Shown: positions 1-10,467 of the stretch, piece after piece
How the letters are laid out: every line of letters begins with the position of its first letter
Numbering within the stretch: position 1 is the stretch's first letter
Origin: Auricularia sp. M13
Lineage: Eukaryota; Basidiomycota; Agaricomycetes; Auriculariales; Auriculariaceae
Reading direction: 5' to 3'
NCBI GenBank assembly: GCA_037042915.1
Contig: CM073199.1
Coordinates: 620,001-684,000 of the forward strand
Length of the DNA: 64,000 bases
Program-made: the position numbers and the translations under genes
The notes under the pieces: generated by a model
What the model saw: only the letters and a program-made list of their open reading frames with translations
What the model was told of the DNA's origin: nothing
The model's database searches: none

Positions 1-86
1 CTGACAGGCAAGAAACGCAGAATTAGATCAATGCGTGAGTATCGGCGAGATTCAGGAAGCGCAATTAGCTCCATTGATCGAATTTC

Positions 87-1014
87 CTAGCGCCGCTGAG
101 GATATGCTCCGTCGTACCCCTCAGGAACATCTTTGCAAGAACGCTCTTGATGGCGCCGGAGTGCATCCTTGCGTGAAACTACCTTCGGGCACCATTTGCA
201 AGACCAAGTGTTCGCTCGAGTATGCACCGTGTTCAAATGGCGAACAAGGGTTGACTTGCATGCGCACGAAATGCCGCAGTGCGGACATTTGTTGCCAGAA
301 GAGCCGACAACCTCCCGTGAGCTCGAGTCGTTGCGTTTCTTGCGCTGTGTACGCTGCACCAGGCTGGACTTTGCGCGAGAAGAAGATGTACCGGGGTCCC
401 GATATTCGCCATCGCCATCGTCCGAGTTGCCATCTCCATCGTCTTCATCGCTGTCGTCCCAGTTCCATTCAAGGGCATCGGACAGCTTCGCCATCGCAGT
501 GTCAGGAAGAGTATTGTCTGTACCCTCCAGACTTTCTCCATCCGTCAACGCCGGCGTCGACAAAGAGGATTCCGACGCGGCCGGAGTTGGATGCTCTTGG
601 AGGAACGACTGCTGGTCTAAGAGGCTTCCACGAAGTGAGCGCCCCGCCAAAGCAAATTAAACGCAAACGAGAGCATGACGTACAGGCCGTCTGCACAAAA
701 ACCCTCCTGAATATACGGGAAGGCATCGTAAGGGCCGTCCCAGTGAGCCTCGTCCCCTTCGTAGCTTGGAAGCGGAGGGATCCATGGCTCGAAGGCCTCT
801 CGTGGATGCGGAGGCCTATCGTAGGAGCATGCATCAGAATATGCGACATACAGTATGCTCGGACCTCCGAGGACTTACAGACAGTGTCCATGCAACGGCA
901 CGAGGGTCTGCACGAGCGGAGGTCTTTTCCAGCCAGTCAGTGCGGCGAATGAAGGATGAGCGCGACGAGAACATACGTGGGCTCGCGCAGCGGGATGGAG
1001 GTGGTACCGGCCAT
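87..1014 (-). CDS. C2H2 zinc-finger protein, probable transcription regulator
   Basis: The main exon (87 to about 616) ends in two adjacent zinc fingers: CPHC followed by 12 residues and H-x4-H, then CKWC followed by 12 residues and H-x4-C, so the second finger is C2HC. An acidic Asp/Glu/Ser stretch and a basic segment (RTQRKKR) lie upstream. This arrangement is typical of fungal DNA-binding regulators, so a nuclear role is inferred; the target is unknown. An upstream exon rich in Pro and aromatic residues (EAFEPWIPPLPSYEGDEAHW, about 690-830) joins across a roughly 78-bp intron (donor GTGCAG, acceptor CTTAG) without breaking frame. The first exon was placed at an ATG at 1014 (MAGTTSIPLREPT followed by GTATGT), about 110 bp below a TATA-like box. 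The fingers are certain; the first two exon joins are tentative. Confidence 0.7.
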
Positions 1015-1119
1015 AAAGACGTCCGCGAAGTCCCTGGATGTCATCTCCGTAACGCTCGCTCAGCAGGCGAGGAGCAGGCTGCAGTGCGGGGAATGACCCC
1101 AGCTTGCTCGCGCTTTGGC

Positions 1120-1130
1120 CCTATATAAAC
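1120..1130 (-). promoter_or_regulatory. TATA-like box of the C2H2 gene
   Basis: On the minus strand this reads GTTTATATAG, about 110 bp upstream of the proposed ATG at 1014. The core is nearly symmetric, so it would also read as TATATAA on the plus strand, where no gene follows. Confidence 0.35.
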
Positions 1131-1700
1131 GCTTCACCGTGGTGCGAAGCGTGAAGCGCGATACGCCGACTCTGCCAACCAAACAAACCCGCTGTGATTT
1201 CATGGAGGGTAACCACGAGCGGCTCCTGCCATTACTATGGGGCTTTGATTGGCCCTGTGTATGCGCGACAGAAAGACCCGGGAATTCAGGACCGGCGCGC
1301 ACAGCCGCGGTCCAAGTTTGCGAACTCTATTGTGTGATTTCCGGCCACAACGTATAACGACCACGCGCGGCTATGCTCCGTTGCTAGTCGTCAATCCCGA
1401 AGTGGAGATTCAACCACGCAGCGTGGAGCAAGTTTGTACGCCTGAAACGCCCGGAGACTCAGCGCGAAGGCGACAAAGTGCCAAAGGATCGGCTTGCTCA
1501 GAGCCTGCGATGCGACAGACGAGAAGGTCGGCTAGAGAAAAAACACCAGGGTACAAAGCCCTAATTCCTCGGCCATTATAGGACACGCTGTCGTGATTAG
1601 GATCCGGATGAGCACCGGGTTCGGAGCAGCGGCTCGATGACATTGCTTCCCGGCACTCCGAGAGCGACGCAACGCCAAACAGTCCCACAGAATGCAATGA
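1131..1700. other. Intergenic region between the C2H2 gene and the TIR element
   Basis: No open frame here has convincing codon use or a recognisable domain. It probably holds the upstream control region of the minus-strand zinc-finger gene. AGTCCC at 1681 and GGGACT at 1711 form a small inverted pair just outside and inside the left end of the next element. Confidence 0.4.
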
Positions 1701-1792
1701 CAGCTGTGTCGGGACTTTTCGGTTAACCGATACCCGCACTTTGTGCACCGTATCGGTTAAGCGATTCCCGCACTTTGGCACATTTTGCGTGT
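1701..1792 (+). repeat. Left terminal inverted repeat
   Basis: It holds two imperfect tandem units of about 31 bp, each with CGGTTAA followed by CCCGCACTTTG; the first contains the palindrome CGGTTAACCG. It pairs with 6268-6353 in reverse orientation. Confidence 0.75.
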
Positions 1793-1847
1793 TCATTCGT
1801 GTGTTATGGTATGGATGTAGTTATAAGATAATATTACATGAACCGGT

Positions 1848-2023
1848 TGAAATCGCTTAAAATCGCTTGAAATCGCTGAGATCGGAGCATCATCAGAATG
1901 TATCTAGCTATTCACTAATTATATACCGGTTAGAATCGCTGAACATTGCTGAGACATGAGCACAGTCAATCGGCGCATCGCTGAACATCGCTGAACATCG
2001 CTGAACATCGCTGAGCATCGCTG
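1848..2023 (+). repeat. Left subterminal ATCGCTGAA repeats
   Basis: Many copies of an ATCGCTGAA-like 9-10-mer, the last five almost uninterrupted (1975-2023). Inverted equivalents (TTCAGCGAAA) sit at 6130-6172. Subterminal arrays of this kind are usually transposase binding sites; that role is inferred here. Confidence 0.65.
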
Positions 2024-3159
2024 AAGTTCATGGCCACCACAAATTCACTGTTGCTCACCACATCGTCAGCGGCAAACTATTAAACACATGGCTATTGTCG
2101 CTGCAGGCTGTGGGTCACATACAGATATGAGAGAGCCAGGCGAGGTCTACGCGAAGGACGTTGAGATTGTTACGAGACAAAGCAAATTGGGAGGTGGACT
2201 GTGGTAATGATGGGGAGAATTTCGAGCCAGGAATACTTGTGAGTGGAGGCTCTAAACCTCGCGCTCGACGTCCAACATCTCCACACGCAGGGACGCCACT
2301 GCCGTGTGCTGCCAGTACTGCAGGCAAGTCCCTGCACGGGATCAGGCACACCAAGCTGAAAGTTGGTGAGCAGGCAGGGGTAGTCGTTGATAGGCAAATC
2401 CAGGATGGGCTCCCTGCCCGAAAGGTCAGCACGCGGTGCTTCAGAGGACAACGATTGAACATACCAGTCATTTCTGTCGGTAGTAGGTTTTGGCGGCGAG
2501 AGAGTCCTTGTGCTTTGGTTTTTAATCAACCAATCAATAGCACTGGAATATCCGGCCAGCAGTTCTCTGCAAGCGTCCTACACCCGCAGCAAACCCCGTG
2601 CCCACCGCTGCGCATCCTGTAAAAAGCGAATGAATCTCCGCTCTGTCCCACGTCCGTGAGCACCCGCCAACGCCGGTCAAGCCGTCCCACTACCACACCG
2701 TGCAACTCAAGCCTGGTCTATGCCTCACACCTGCCGCAAGCGTCCTTCGTCAACCGTCAGCACCCTCATTCCCGCGGCAAACGCCCTGCTGAAAATGCCT
2801 CGTGGGCGGCGAGTCAAGAAGCGTCCCGCTGCACAACCCGAGGGTCAAGTGCAAAACGGGGCGCGCGGCGGGCATGAAGCGCGAACTTATGCCACAGACG
2901 GGCAGGTGTGAAGCTTGAGCGCAGGCCAGCGCACTGCTGGCATGAGCGAGAGGAGGCGAACCAAGCGGGCGCGCGCGCTGGCCGCCGCGCCCGTACCCAT
3001 TGTGCCTGCAGTGGATACAGCGCGCTCGCCGGGCACGCCATGCACCTGGACTCACAGTGCGCATTGCGAGCTCCGCATGAAAAGGCCACGCTCGTGATGC
3101 ACATGCCGAACTCGCCGGGCAGGTGCTGAGCCCGCCAGGATCACCTTATGCCGGCAGAG

Positions 3160-3485
3160 CAAGCAGCAAGGCCGCAGTGAGCGCATATGGACCGCCTTAA
3201 GCTCGCCAAGCTCGCTGTGACCCCACCGAACCTGCAGTACACGCCCCGCACCCGGAGCCAGTGGCTCGAGCCCGCTCTGAGCGCCTCGAGCTCGTCGTGA
3301 GCTTCTCAAGCCCGCCGTGACAGCGCCAACGCCACCATGACAGCCGTGCACCTGTAGTGCACATGTCAAGCCAGCTGTGAGAATGTCGAGCGCGCAGCGC
3401 ACGTCTCGAGCTTGCTTTGAGCGCGGCAAGCCCACCGTCCGCAGTGTACCCCAAGCCCGCTGTCGCCGAGGCCGCCATGAAACAG
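3160..3485 (+). repeat. Degenerate tandem repeat of about 21 bp
   Basis: Successive units follow the pattern CAAGCCCGCYGTGAGCGCC with much variation, seen as CGAGCCCGCTCTGAGCGCCT, CGAGCTCGTCGTGAGCTTCT and CAAGCCCGCCGTGACAGCGC one after another. Long open frames on both strands here are side effects of the repeat, not genes. Confidence 0.5.
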
Positions 3486-3982
3486 AAAGAGCACCAAGAC
3501 AAAGGGACGCACCTTGAATGCTCGCAAGGGGGGTTCTTAGATGCTTTCTGAGGTGGGACGGGTTCGACACATCGCGAAGCCGGCGATGTCTTGCTGCTGT
3601 GGCAGGCAGGTCGGTGGAAGGTCCAAGTGGATCTGGGCAGCAGGGACTTACGAAGCATGGCCGCAACAAATAAGAATAAACCACCACTCTCAAATGAGAG
3701 TAGCAGAGGAAGGGAGGTCCGTGGGCGTGCTGCGCAAGCCTACGCTCAGATGGGACGATTGCACGCCCCCGAATGGGGATGCGCAGAGGGACTTGACGCG
3801 CACGAATGCACGCGCCGGCAGTTGTTAACGACGGTCGTCGTAAGCGCGAGGACACGGCGGCGGTCTGGGGCTGGTGCGGTCGGCATGTGGGCGCGATTGA
3901 CGACTGTGGGACTTGAAATTTTTTTTTGGCTAAGTCCGACCCGGACTTGGCCGATCTTGCTCTTGCCCCGCCCATCACCACC

Positions 3983-4075
3983 AACCACCTGCCGGTGGAG
4001 GGCTCATTCGGGCCCTGCGCCAACTACACACGCCGAGCCGGCAGGGGGCTCATTCGAGTCCTGCGCCAACTACTC
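3983..4075 (+). repeat. Two direct copies of a roughly 47-bp unit
   Basis: GGGCTCATTCGGGCCCTGCG at about 3999 and GGGCTCATTCGAGTCCTGCG at about 4045 are each preceded by GCCGG and followed by CCAACTAC. It is a simple local duplication within the TIR element. Confidence 0.55.
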
Positions 4076-4699
4076 GCGCTGTGCCGCAGGCATGACGAGC
4101 GCTCCCATTCGGGAGCGTTCAATCTGCCCTAGCACTGAGCTGGCCGCATACGACTAGGCACTTGCAGCACCACGGGGATCGCCATTTTCCGGCCGACCTC
4201 TGGATCCCCTGGCCGTGGCCCTGTATAATATGTAGCCACAGTCTTTTGCTGTGCGCTTGTCGAAACCAGGTGCGTCCCACATCGGCGCCCCATCCCAGTT
4301 CCGCGTCTGACAACGTCCTGAGTGCCCCACGCTATGCTGCATATGAAGACGACGTCTTTGAAGCCTTTTGACGTCTTTTCTACGCTTCACAGTATGTAAT
4401 CCGTCAATGATGAAGACGGACAGTCTGAATACTCGTACCCAGAGCGGTGTGGCTGGGTCTAAATCACACATGTGAGCAGCGAGTGTAATTCTGGAGCTTG
4501 TACAAACCTAATTTATTGCCGATTAGGAGGAGCGGTTGGATAGTGTTACTCTGGAAGGACGTAGCAGCAAAATCTCATTCGTGGCGTGGACGTGCCATCC
4601 ATTTCGTAAGTTAAACTACGATTGTGTCGCATAGAAGAGACAGTATAACAGACATGGAATGCGTATGACACGTTCACAAGTCCGCAAAGCTCGACGGTG

Positions 4700-5875
4700 G
4701 CACAGAGCGCGGAGAGGTGGCGTCGTTACAGACTGGTCACCCAGAAGCATGCCGTCGCGGTACGCAAAACCGGCGTGCCCGTGACGCCTGAGGCTGCGCG
4801 CACGGGGAGTGTGGCCGCTAGCGTGGATGGCGGCGCGTCATCGACGTCCCGCGCGGGCGTGCGGAAGGTCAAACCGAATAACGTGTCGACAACGAGCGTT
4901 GCGTCCTCAGCATATCGCACGACCGGCTCTATCGCCCCGTCGCACACGCACAGGACGAGCATGGCGTTGAAACAGTCGACGTGTACTGCTTGCAACCTCC
5001 TGAGCCCGACTGTGCTGGCTTCGCGGCAAAGGCGGTCGTCGACGGCGTCCGTCAGCTCGGTCGCCAGTACGCACTCGGCGGTCAGCACTGCGAGCAGTGT
5101 GTCAGTCATGCTTTCTGTTGTGGCGAACAAGCCCATTGCAAGGGGCGCGCCGACTCCCACTCCTTCAACACTTGCGCCAGGGCAGCGGACAATATCTGCG
5201 GCCAGTGCGGCTAGTCCAACGCCCAGGGTTACGAGGATCTGGTTGCGAGCAAAATCGCGTCGAAGACTCCGAAACGCGAGCCTGTTACGCTGCCGCCGAG
5301 TGTCAAGGAGACACCTGTACCAGCACCAGTACCAGTGCCGCGAACGCCTGTACGGGAGGCAGCAGCTGCACCCGGGCCGCTACCGACATCCACAGAGAGG
5401 CAGGAGAAGGAGGATGCAGGCATGGACATGGTGATGGTGGACAACGCACCCGCGAGCGGCGAGCCGGACGAGCGTATTCACGATCCGGCGCAAAGGCTCG
5501 AGCGACACCGTCACCGAGGCGAACACGCTCACCATCCAACCCGCCATCCGCCCCGCGCCCGCGCCGCTGCAAATCCCGCAGACGTTCTCGCAGCCGCCCC
5601 CGCCGGCTGCGGTGCCGCAGGAGCAGCTGATCACGCCGCAGAACATCACGCTGCACGTCGGCATTCCGTGCATCATCTCGTCGAAGCGCACGCGTGCTAA
5701 TCGGCAAAGTCGCCGACGAGCAGGGTCCGTGGACGCGTCGTGGGGCGGCGAGCGGCTGGAGGGCCGCGCGTCGCACGACGGAGCAAGCTGGCAGTATGCC
5801 AGCTCGTCAATGGGCTACGACAACAAAGCTGCACAAGCACGGGAACGAGCTCAAGTGCGGCGACAGTTTTGAGAG
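4700..5875 (+). pseudogene. Coding-like, frame-shifting region inside the TIR element
   Basis: Codon third positions are GC-rich, but the favoured frame changes: a Ser/Thr/Ala-rich stretch (about 4700-4880), a Cys-rich stretch (about 4885-5214, with CEQCVSHAFCCGEQAHC), a Pro/Glu-rich stretch (about 5220-5470) and a Pro/Gln-rich tail (about 5465-5870). No domain was recognised. It may be the remains of the element's own gene or of a captured host gene. An open minus-strand frame (4726-5160) was not preferred because it lacks motifs. Confidence 0.3.
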
Positions 5876-6129
5876 AGTGGTGCACGAGCTCAGCAGTGGG
5901 CTCAGAATGCAGCAGAGAGAACGAGGGGTCAAGGGAAATGCTAGCGTGGCAAATATGTGCTACATTATATAGACCTGAAGCATAGGGGTGCACTAGCTCG
6001 GTTTCAATCACATGCCAATCCATAGTATCCAATCTAATCAAGGTCTAACATGATCTGCCACCTCAGACCAGTGTAAGTGTAGCTGGGTTCAGAGACCATC
6101 CGTGCAAGCTATGAATGAGGCTCAGCGGT

Positions 6130-6172
6130 GTCCAGCGAAATTCAGCGAAATTCAGCGAAATTCAGCGATTTA
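6130..6172 (-). repeat. Right subterminal repeats
   Basis: Three to four copies of GAAATTCAGC, the inverse of the ATCGCTGAA array near the left end. Confidence 0.65.
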
Positions 6173-6267
6173 TTAGGAAGCTTATGAGACTTCCAAGCGG
6201 TTCTCCTTGATTTATACAGAAGTATTGTATCGCTACTTTCACCCTGATAACATTTTGATTACTTTGA

Positions 6268-6353
6268 GAAATGTGCCAAAGTGCGGGTTTCGGTTAACCG
6301 ATTCGCTGCACATAGTGCGGCAATCGCTTAACCGAAAGTCCCCGGTACCATTG
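6268..6353 (-). repeat. Right terminal inverted repeat
   Basis: It contains TGTGCCAAAGTGCGGG, CGGTTAACCG and CGCTTAACCGAAAGTCCC, the reverse complement of the left end with scattered mismatches. GCAATGA follows at 6354. Confidence 0.75.
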
Positions 6354-6618
6354 GCAATGAGTACGTCCGTAAATCCTTTCACGAAGACTAAACTCTCAGA
6401 AAACCAGTTAGGTAGCTCGGCGTCCATTCAAGATCGGTTTGCACAGTGTCTCACTGAGGCCCAAGCAGGTGCGAGTCTTTCCACCGTCAGAACAGGCGCA
6501 CCGCCACGGCCAGACAAGGTCAGCGCACACTCCAGGCTTGCACAGGTTGACCCACGATGGTCGAGGTCCCGGTCGTTGCGTCGCGACGGGCTTCGGACAT
6601 AGCAGCGCGGCGATAGAG

Positions 6619-6624
6619 TATAAA
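6619..6624 (+). promoter_or_regulatory. TATA box
   Basis: TATAAA in a GC-rich setting, 52 bp before the ATG at 6676; it supports that small gene. Confidence 0.45.
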
Positions 6625-6675
6625 GGCGACGGTCCTCGGTGCACAAGAAGACCAGCACACTCGACATCCAGACCC

Positions 6676-7111
6676 ATGGACGCAGCACAGACCAAGACCA
6701 AGTGAGTTCCCCTGCACTCTCGGAGTCGAGTCGAAGGGATACTGACGGAGACGCAGCAACGCCCCGCTCGTGCTGAAGCGTCTCTCCTCCCTCCGCTGCG
6801 CGGAGATGGAAGCCGCCCCAGCTGACGGTGAGGACCTGGTTAGGGCTGGCAGCAACAATGGGCGTCGTTCGCGCCTGGGGCACCGGCGCCGCATCGCCAG
6901 CCAGAGCAGCTTCACGGGCAGTATTGTCGACGACGACGAGACGGTCGAGCGCCGCGCCGGCGCCACATCGAGGCTGGCGTTCCATCACGAGGTGCAGGAC
7001 GAGCGGATCGAGAAGACGGTGCGCCGCGTGAGTCGACTGGGCAATTTGAAGCAGTGTGCTCGCGAGAGCAGCAGCGAGGTGTCGTCGGGCGAGGAGAAGC
7101 CTCAGGCGTGA
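6676..7111 (+). CDS. Small Arg/Ser-rich protein of unknown function
   Basis: A TATA box, an ATG at 6676, a 55-bp intron (6702-6756, GTGAGT to CGCAG) and an open second exon give a protein of about 125 residues starting MDAAQTKTNNAPLVLKRLSS. It is hydrophilic, rich in Arg, Glu and Ser, with basic patches (NNGRRSRLGHRRRIA) and a Ser-rich acidic tail (SSSEVSSGEEKPQA). No signal peptide, membrane segment or known domain is visible. The basic patches could act as a nuclear signal, which is only a guess. The start was chosen because the short first exon joins in frame to an exon with clear GC-third-position bias. No family is recognised. Confidence 0.5.
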
Positions 7112-7397
7112 GAAAGAGGCAGAAGCTGGATATGCCGTGGACTATGCAGTACTGAAACAATGAACTCGTCCTTTCCATGCCATTTCTTTTTGTTGATGCG
7201 ACAGGGAGTTTCAGTTTGAGGCCCAGAATGAGTTGAAGCCTGAGATCGTCGACGATCATCGAGACAGACTGAACGTGTTGGAAAGTACTCAACCGGAGCC
7301 AACGAAAGGTCAAGCAAGCAGGATTCTGCAACGCCGTCGCGTTTTGTCGTCGGATACGAGAGTTGCAAGGAATGCGTGAATGATGTGGAGACCATCG

Positions 7398-8283
7398 TTA
7401 AGGATAAGCTACACCGGCATGCTTCATGAGCTCGGGAACCTCGATATCTGCGGAAATACCATAGTGGTAAGCGAGGAGTCCAACGTGAGTATGGAATACA
7501 CATACGATCTTGGGTGTTCTGCATCCTCCAAGCGAAGGAGCAAGTCTGACCTGTAACACATTCACCAATTAGCGGAGACGCACAGCGTAACTCTGCGAAT
7601 AGCTGACCGGGTCCGAGAATAAAATCGCCTCCCAGTTGCGTGGATGGGCCTTGCTTGCCGATGAGGCTCGGCGTCGTGAAAGGGCCGCGCTGCGCATCGG
7701 CGTCAGTGTCGGCTGGCACGCAGTTGATTTGGGAATAGGAAATACGCACCCAGAAAGAGCGCACGATATTCATGAAAAGGTTGACCCGCATATAAGACGG
7801 CACCTTTTCGGGCATCTTGAGGTTCGATTGAGCTCCGAGCACATTGTACACCTTCAGCGATGGGTCGGCGAAGATGTCGTACCGGAAGCCCGTAATCTCT
7901 GCCCGGACCAGCGTGAGTAGCTCTGGGCTCTTGGAAACAGTGAGCAGCCGCTGGTACCTTTGTACCGGTTGATCAAGTCTGGCTGGCCGCAGCCAACGAT
8001 GACGAGCCGGACATTCGCCCTCGTAAGCGCCTCGTCGGGCACCTTGGCGAGCTCCTCGCAATAATCCTGACACGAGCCGCACCTGGAATGAATTGTGAGC
8101 ATACCCTCACTGTAAGAACTGCTTCCTCCCGACGCACCAGAAGTGGCGAACGAATACGAAGACCGTGCGCTGGTCGGCGAACAAGCTTCCGAACTTGACG
8201 CTATTGCCCGCGTGGTCAAGAACGGACAGCTCAGCAATGGTAGCGAGCTCTTTCGCGGTCAGCAGTGCATCTGGGCTAGACAT
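7398..8283 (-). CDS. Peroxiredoxin-like AhpC/TSA family protein (copy 1)
   Basis: The first exon starts MSSPDALLTAKELATIAE and runs to VFVFVRHFW. After a short intron the next exon opens with CGSCQDYCEEL, restoring the motif RHFW-CGSC that carries the family's active-site CxxC. It continues with VRLVIVGCGQPDLINRYK, then FRYDIFADPSLKVYNVLGA, then GKQGPSTQLGGDFILGPG, GQTCSFAWRMQNTQD and IEVPELMKHAGVAYP. These blocks, in this order, are those of the thioredoxin-fold AhpC/TSA family related to PRXL2/FAM213 and common in fungi. The role is presumably thiol-based redox or peroxide handling in the cytosol; substrate unknown. Five introns, all about 50 bp, are needed. It lies in tandem with a close paralogue, about 200 bp apart, same strand. 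Confidence 0.85.
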
Positions 8284-8484
8284 GGTGGCGTGAAGACAAG
8301 AATCAGGGGCGGGGATACAATTCAAGATCAGCATTCTCTTGCGTGATGCTGCACTGCATTTGCAATTGCAATTCAAATCAGAGCCCATAACTCCGGACCC
8401 CGGCTATGCGCAGCCATTATAGCCGAGCAGATGCTTATATCCGAGAGTCCACTGAAATGAGGTCGAACAAATGCCAGACTCAGA

Positions 8485-9328
8485 TCAAGCGCTGTAGTCT
8501 ACACCTGCATGCTTCATGAGCTCTTCTACGGGTATATCTGAAATGATGCTCAGGAGATTTCGGATGTGAAACGGAATTACCTACGATCTTGGGTGTTTCT
8601 CATCCGCCACGCAAATGAGCATGTGGACCCTGCAATCGTTCAGCAATAACACAATATCAGAGAAACACCAACCTGGTCCAACGACAAAGTCGCCGCCAAG
8701 CTGCTCCAATTTGCCCTGCTTTCCGATCGACGTGGGTTGCAGAATTGGGCCGCGCTGTACTCGAGTCAGGGAATGTTCAACGTGCCGAAAGCCAGTAAGC
8801 GCTTACCCAAATTGATCGGAATATGTTGCTTATGTTCCCGTTTTGGAGATAAGATGGTCGTTTGTCGGGTACGTCGAGGTTAGCTTGGGCGCCGAGCGTG
8901 TCGTAGAGCTTCCTCGTCGGGTCGGCGTACATCTCGTGCGGGAACCCGGTCGTGGCTGGCGAACGTCATCGCCGATAACCCCAAAATATAGTCAAATTGC
9001 GAGTACCTTTGTAGTTTCTGATCATGCTTGGTTCACCGCACCCGATCACCACGAGCTTTACGCCGGCCTGCTCAAAGGCGGTCATGGGTACTTTTGCAAG
9101 GCTGGCGACATAGTCCTGGCATGATCCGCACCTGCGAGACATAATGAGCAGAGGCGCGAGACGAGGTATGCGAGTAATTTACCAGAAGTGGCGGATGAGG
9201 ACAAGGACTGTGCGCTGGTCGGCGAAAAGGCTGCCGAACTTGACGCTGTTACCGGCCTCGTCGAGTACGCGGAGCTCAGAGGCAGCAGCGAGATCCTCTG
9301 TGCTTAGGGGTGCTTGGACGCTGGACAT
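8485..9328 (-). CDS. Peroxiredoxin-like AhpC/TSA family protein (copy 2)
   Basis: The sequence starts MSSVQAPLSTEDLAAASELR and shares the layout of its neighbour: VKFGSLFADQRTVLVLIRHF, CGSCQDYVASLAKVP with the CxxC pair, VKLVVIGCGEPSMIRNYK, HEMYADPTRKLYDTLGAQ, IGKQGKLEQLGGDFVVGPG, STCSFAWRMRNTQD and PVEELMKHAGVDYSA before the stop. Intron positions match those of copy 1, so the two arose by tandem duplication; the protein differences suggest it is not recent. Being on the same strand, copy 2 lies upstream of copy 1. Same inferred redox function. All exons are open, so it looks functional. Confidence 0.85.
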
Positions 9329-9570
9329 CACGATGGTCTGAGGCAAGCTGGAGCGTCAACATCGCCTTCGGCATTCTCGGCTACGGGGGCAATTGCCCTC
9401 TGCGTTCAGCCAAGATGGTGTCGTGGATTAGCGCTTAATGCCAAAGGACGCATTCGAGGGCGGCTTGTAGATGGTAGAGCGAGCAGCTCAGAAAGATCAA
9501 GAAATAGTCGAGTTGAAAGGTGAACCGGAGGAAAATCTGACTCCGCTTGCCAATATCTCCGATTTGCGAC

Positions 9571-9810
9571 TCAGCCGTGTACTGCTAGCAGTACTACACC
9601 AGCTACCACACCGCCTCTGAGAACCAGCCACCATACATCTCTGGCTATTGATTTCCTTGTCGTGCGCTGATTCAAACCATCCTTCTTGTCGTCCGCTCCG
9701 TTCACAACACCTTGGCTCTCAACAACTGCTGCGCGTCGATTTTCGGAAGCCCGGAGATCTGTCCAACTCTGTTCTCGTTCAGCTACACACGTGCAGCGCT
9801 CAGGTGCCAA
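9571..9810 (-). CDS. Possible small membrane-anchored protein
   Basis: An open frame of 79 codons, hydrophilic at first (EREQSWTDLRASENRRAAV) and ending in one hydrophobic stretch (WWLVLRGGVVAGVVLLAVHG) that could be a C-terminal membrane anchor. No homologous family is recognised and no intron or promoter supports it. It may be chance. Confidence 0.2.
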   Translation of the reverse strand: MAPERCTCVAEREQSWTDLRASENRRAAVVESQGVVNGADDKKDGLNQRTTRKSIARDVWWLVLRGGVVAGVVLLAVHG

Positions 9811-10467
9811 ATACGACGGTTACGCCCGGACTCAAGCTGCTCAGCCAGTCAGTGCTCTGTACAGAATTCCACTGTATTTCTGCCGATTTGCGCTGGGCGT
9901 GGTCAGGCGATCGTTACCGTAGTTCGTGCGGTCTGGCTTGCACTACGATTGTATTCCTGTCACAAGGCAATATTCAGTCTGTCAAAGAGGCATGATGACG
10001 TTCAGCGCGGCATTTTCGCTTTGTTGCAGGGCAACGCCGCAGCAGCATGCATGTGGCTTACTCCTCGTGCCCTTTCGTGTGGTGACGCCTCTGGCGTTTG
10101 GAAATATTGCTGGCTAGACAGCAATTGGAGTGCCTCAATTGTACCTCAATGCGTCATTGCTATCCTATAACGGCACGCGATTCAGGACTTGCACGAGTGT
10201 AGAGTATAGAGTAAGTATCAAGATCTGTCTTGTGATTGAGCTAGAACTGCCTTGCTGATGATCGAGGTCCGTAGCCATCGGCAGCTGCTTCAGACTTCAG
10301 TTCCACGGGTCCGTTCTGCCTTCACCTTGTCTTCTCTCTTCTCTTCCAGAGGCAGCGGTTCATCCGGTATATCTTCGCATCTTTTCGCGCTGAACATAAA
10401 TATCCTGGGCTGCCGCGAGTTCATCTTCAGCGAGTGACTGTTTCTCTTATTCTGTCGACTCCCAACG
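9811..10467. other. Upstream region of the first DUF1996 gene
   Basis: No credible coding sequence. CT-rich runs at about 10316-10345 (CTTGTCTTCTCTCTTCTC) and 10438-10455 precede the ATG at 10468, as in many fungal core promoters. Confidence 0.35.

Larger units (their letters stand above)
1701..6353. mobile_element. 4.65 kb DNA element with long structured TIRs, no intact gene
   Basis: The ends are inverted copies of each other. The block from GGGACTTTTCGGTTAA at 1711 to GGCACATTTTG near 1790 matches the reverse complement of 6268-6343 along about 75 bp. Both ends carry the palindromic core CGGTTAACCGA and the word CCCGCACTTTGGCACA. Inside them lie clusters of ATCGCTGAA/TTCAGCGAT units, again in opposite orientation. 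A direct repeat GCAATGA (1694-1700 and 6354-6360; 7 of 8 bases if extended) flanks the wider interval, which gives termini starting CA. This fits a cut-and-paste DNA transposon with a 7-8 bp target duplication. The interior shows only a GC-rich region with coding-like but shifting frames, so the copy is probably non-autonomous or decayed. Superfamily is unassigned; the CA termini and 8-bp style duplication resemble those proposed for the KDZ element further right. Confidence 0.7.

Noticed and set aside
3052-4023. 323-codon minus-strand frame
   Set aside because: Runs across the 21-bp degenerate repeat; Arg/Leu/Ser-rich composition follows from repeat bases, no domain.
2115-4160. Several 100-190 codon frames on both strands
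   Set aside because: They overlap a tandem repeat or lack codon bias, splice structure and motifs; treated as non-coding element DNA.
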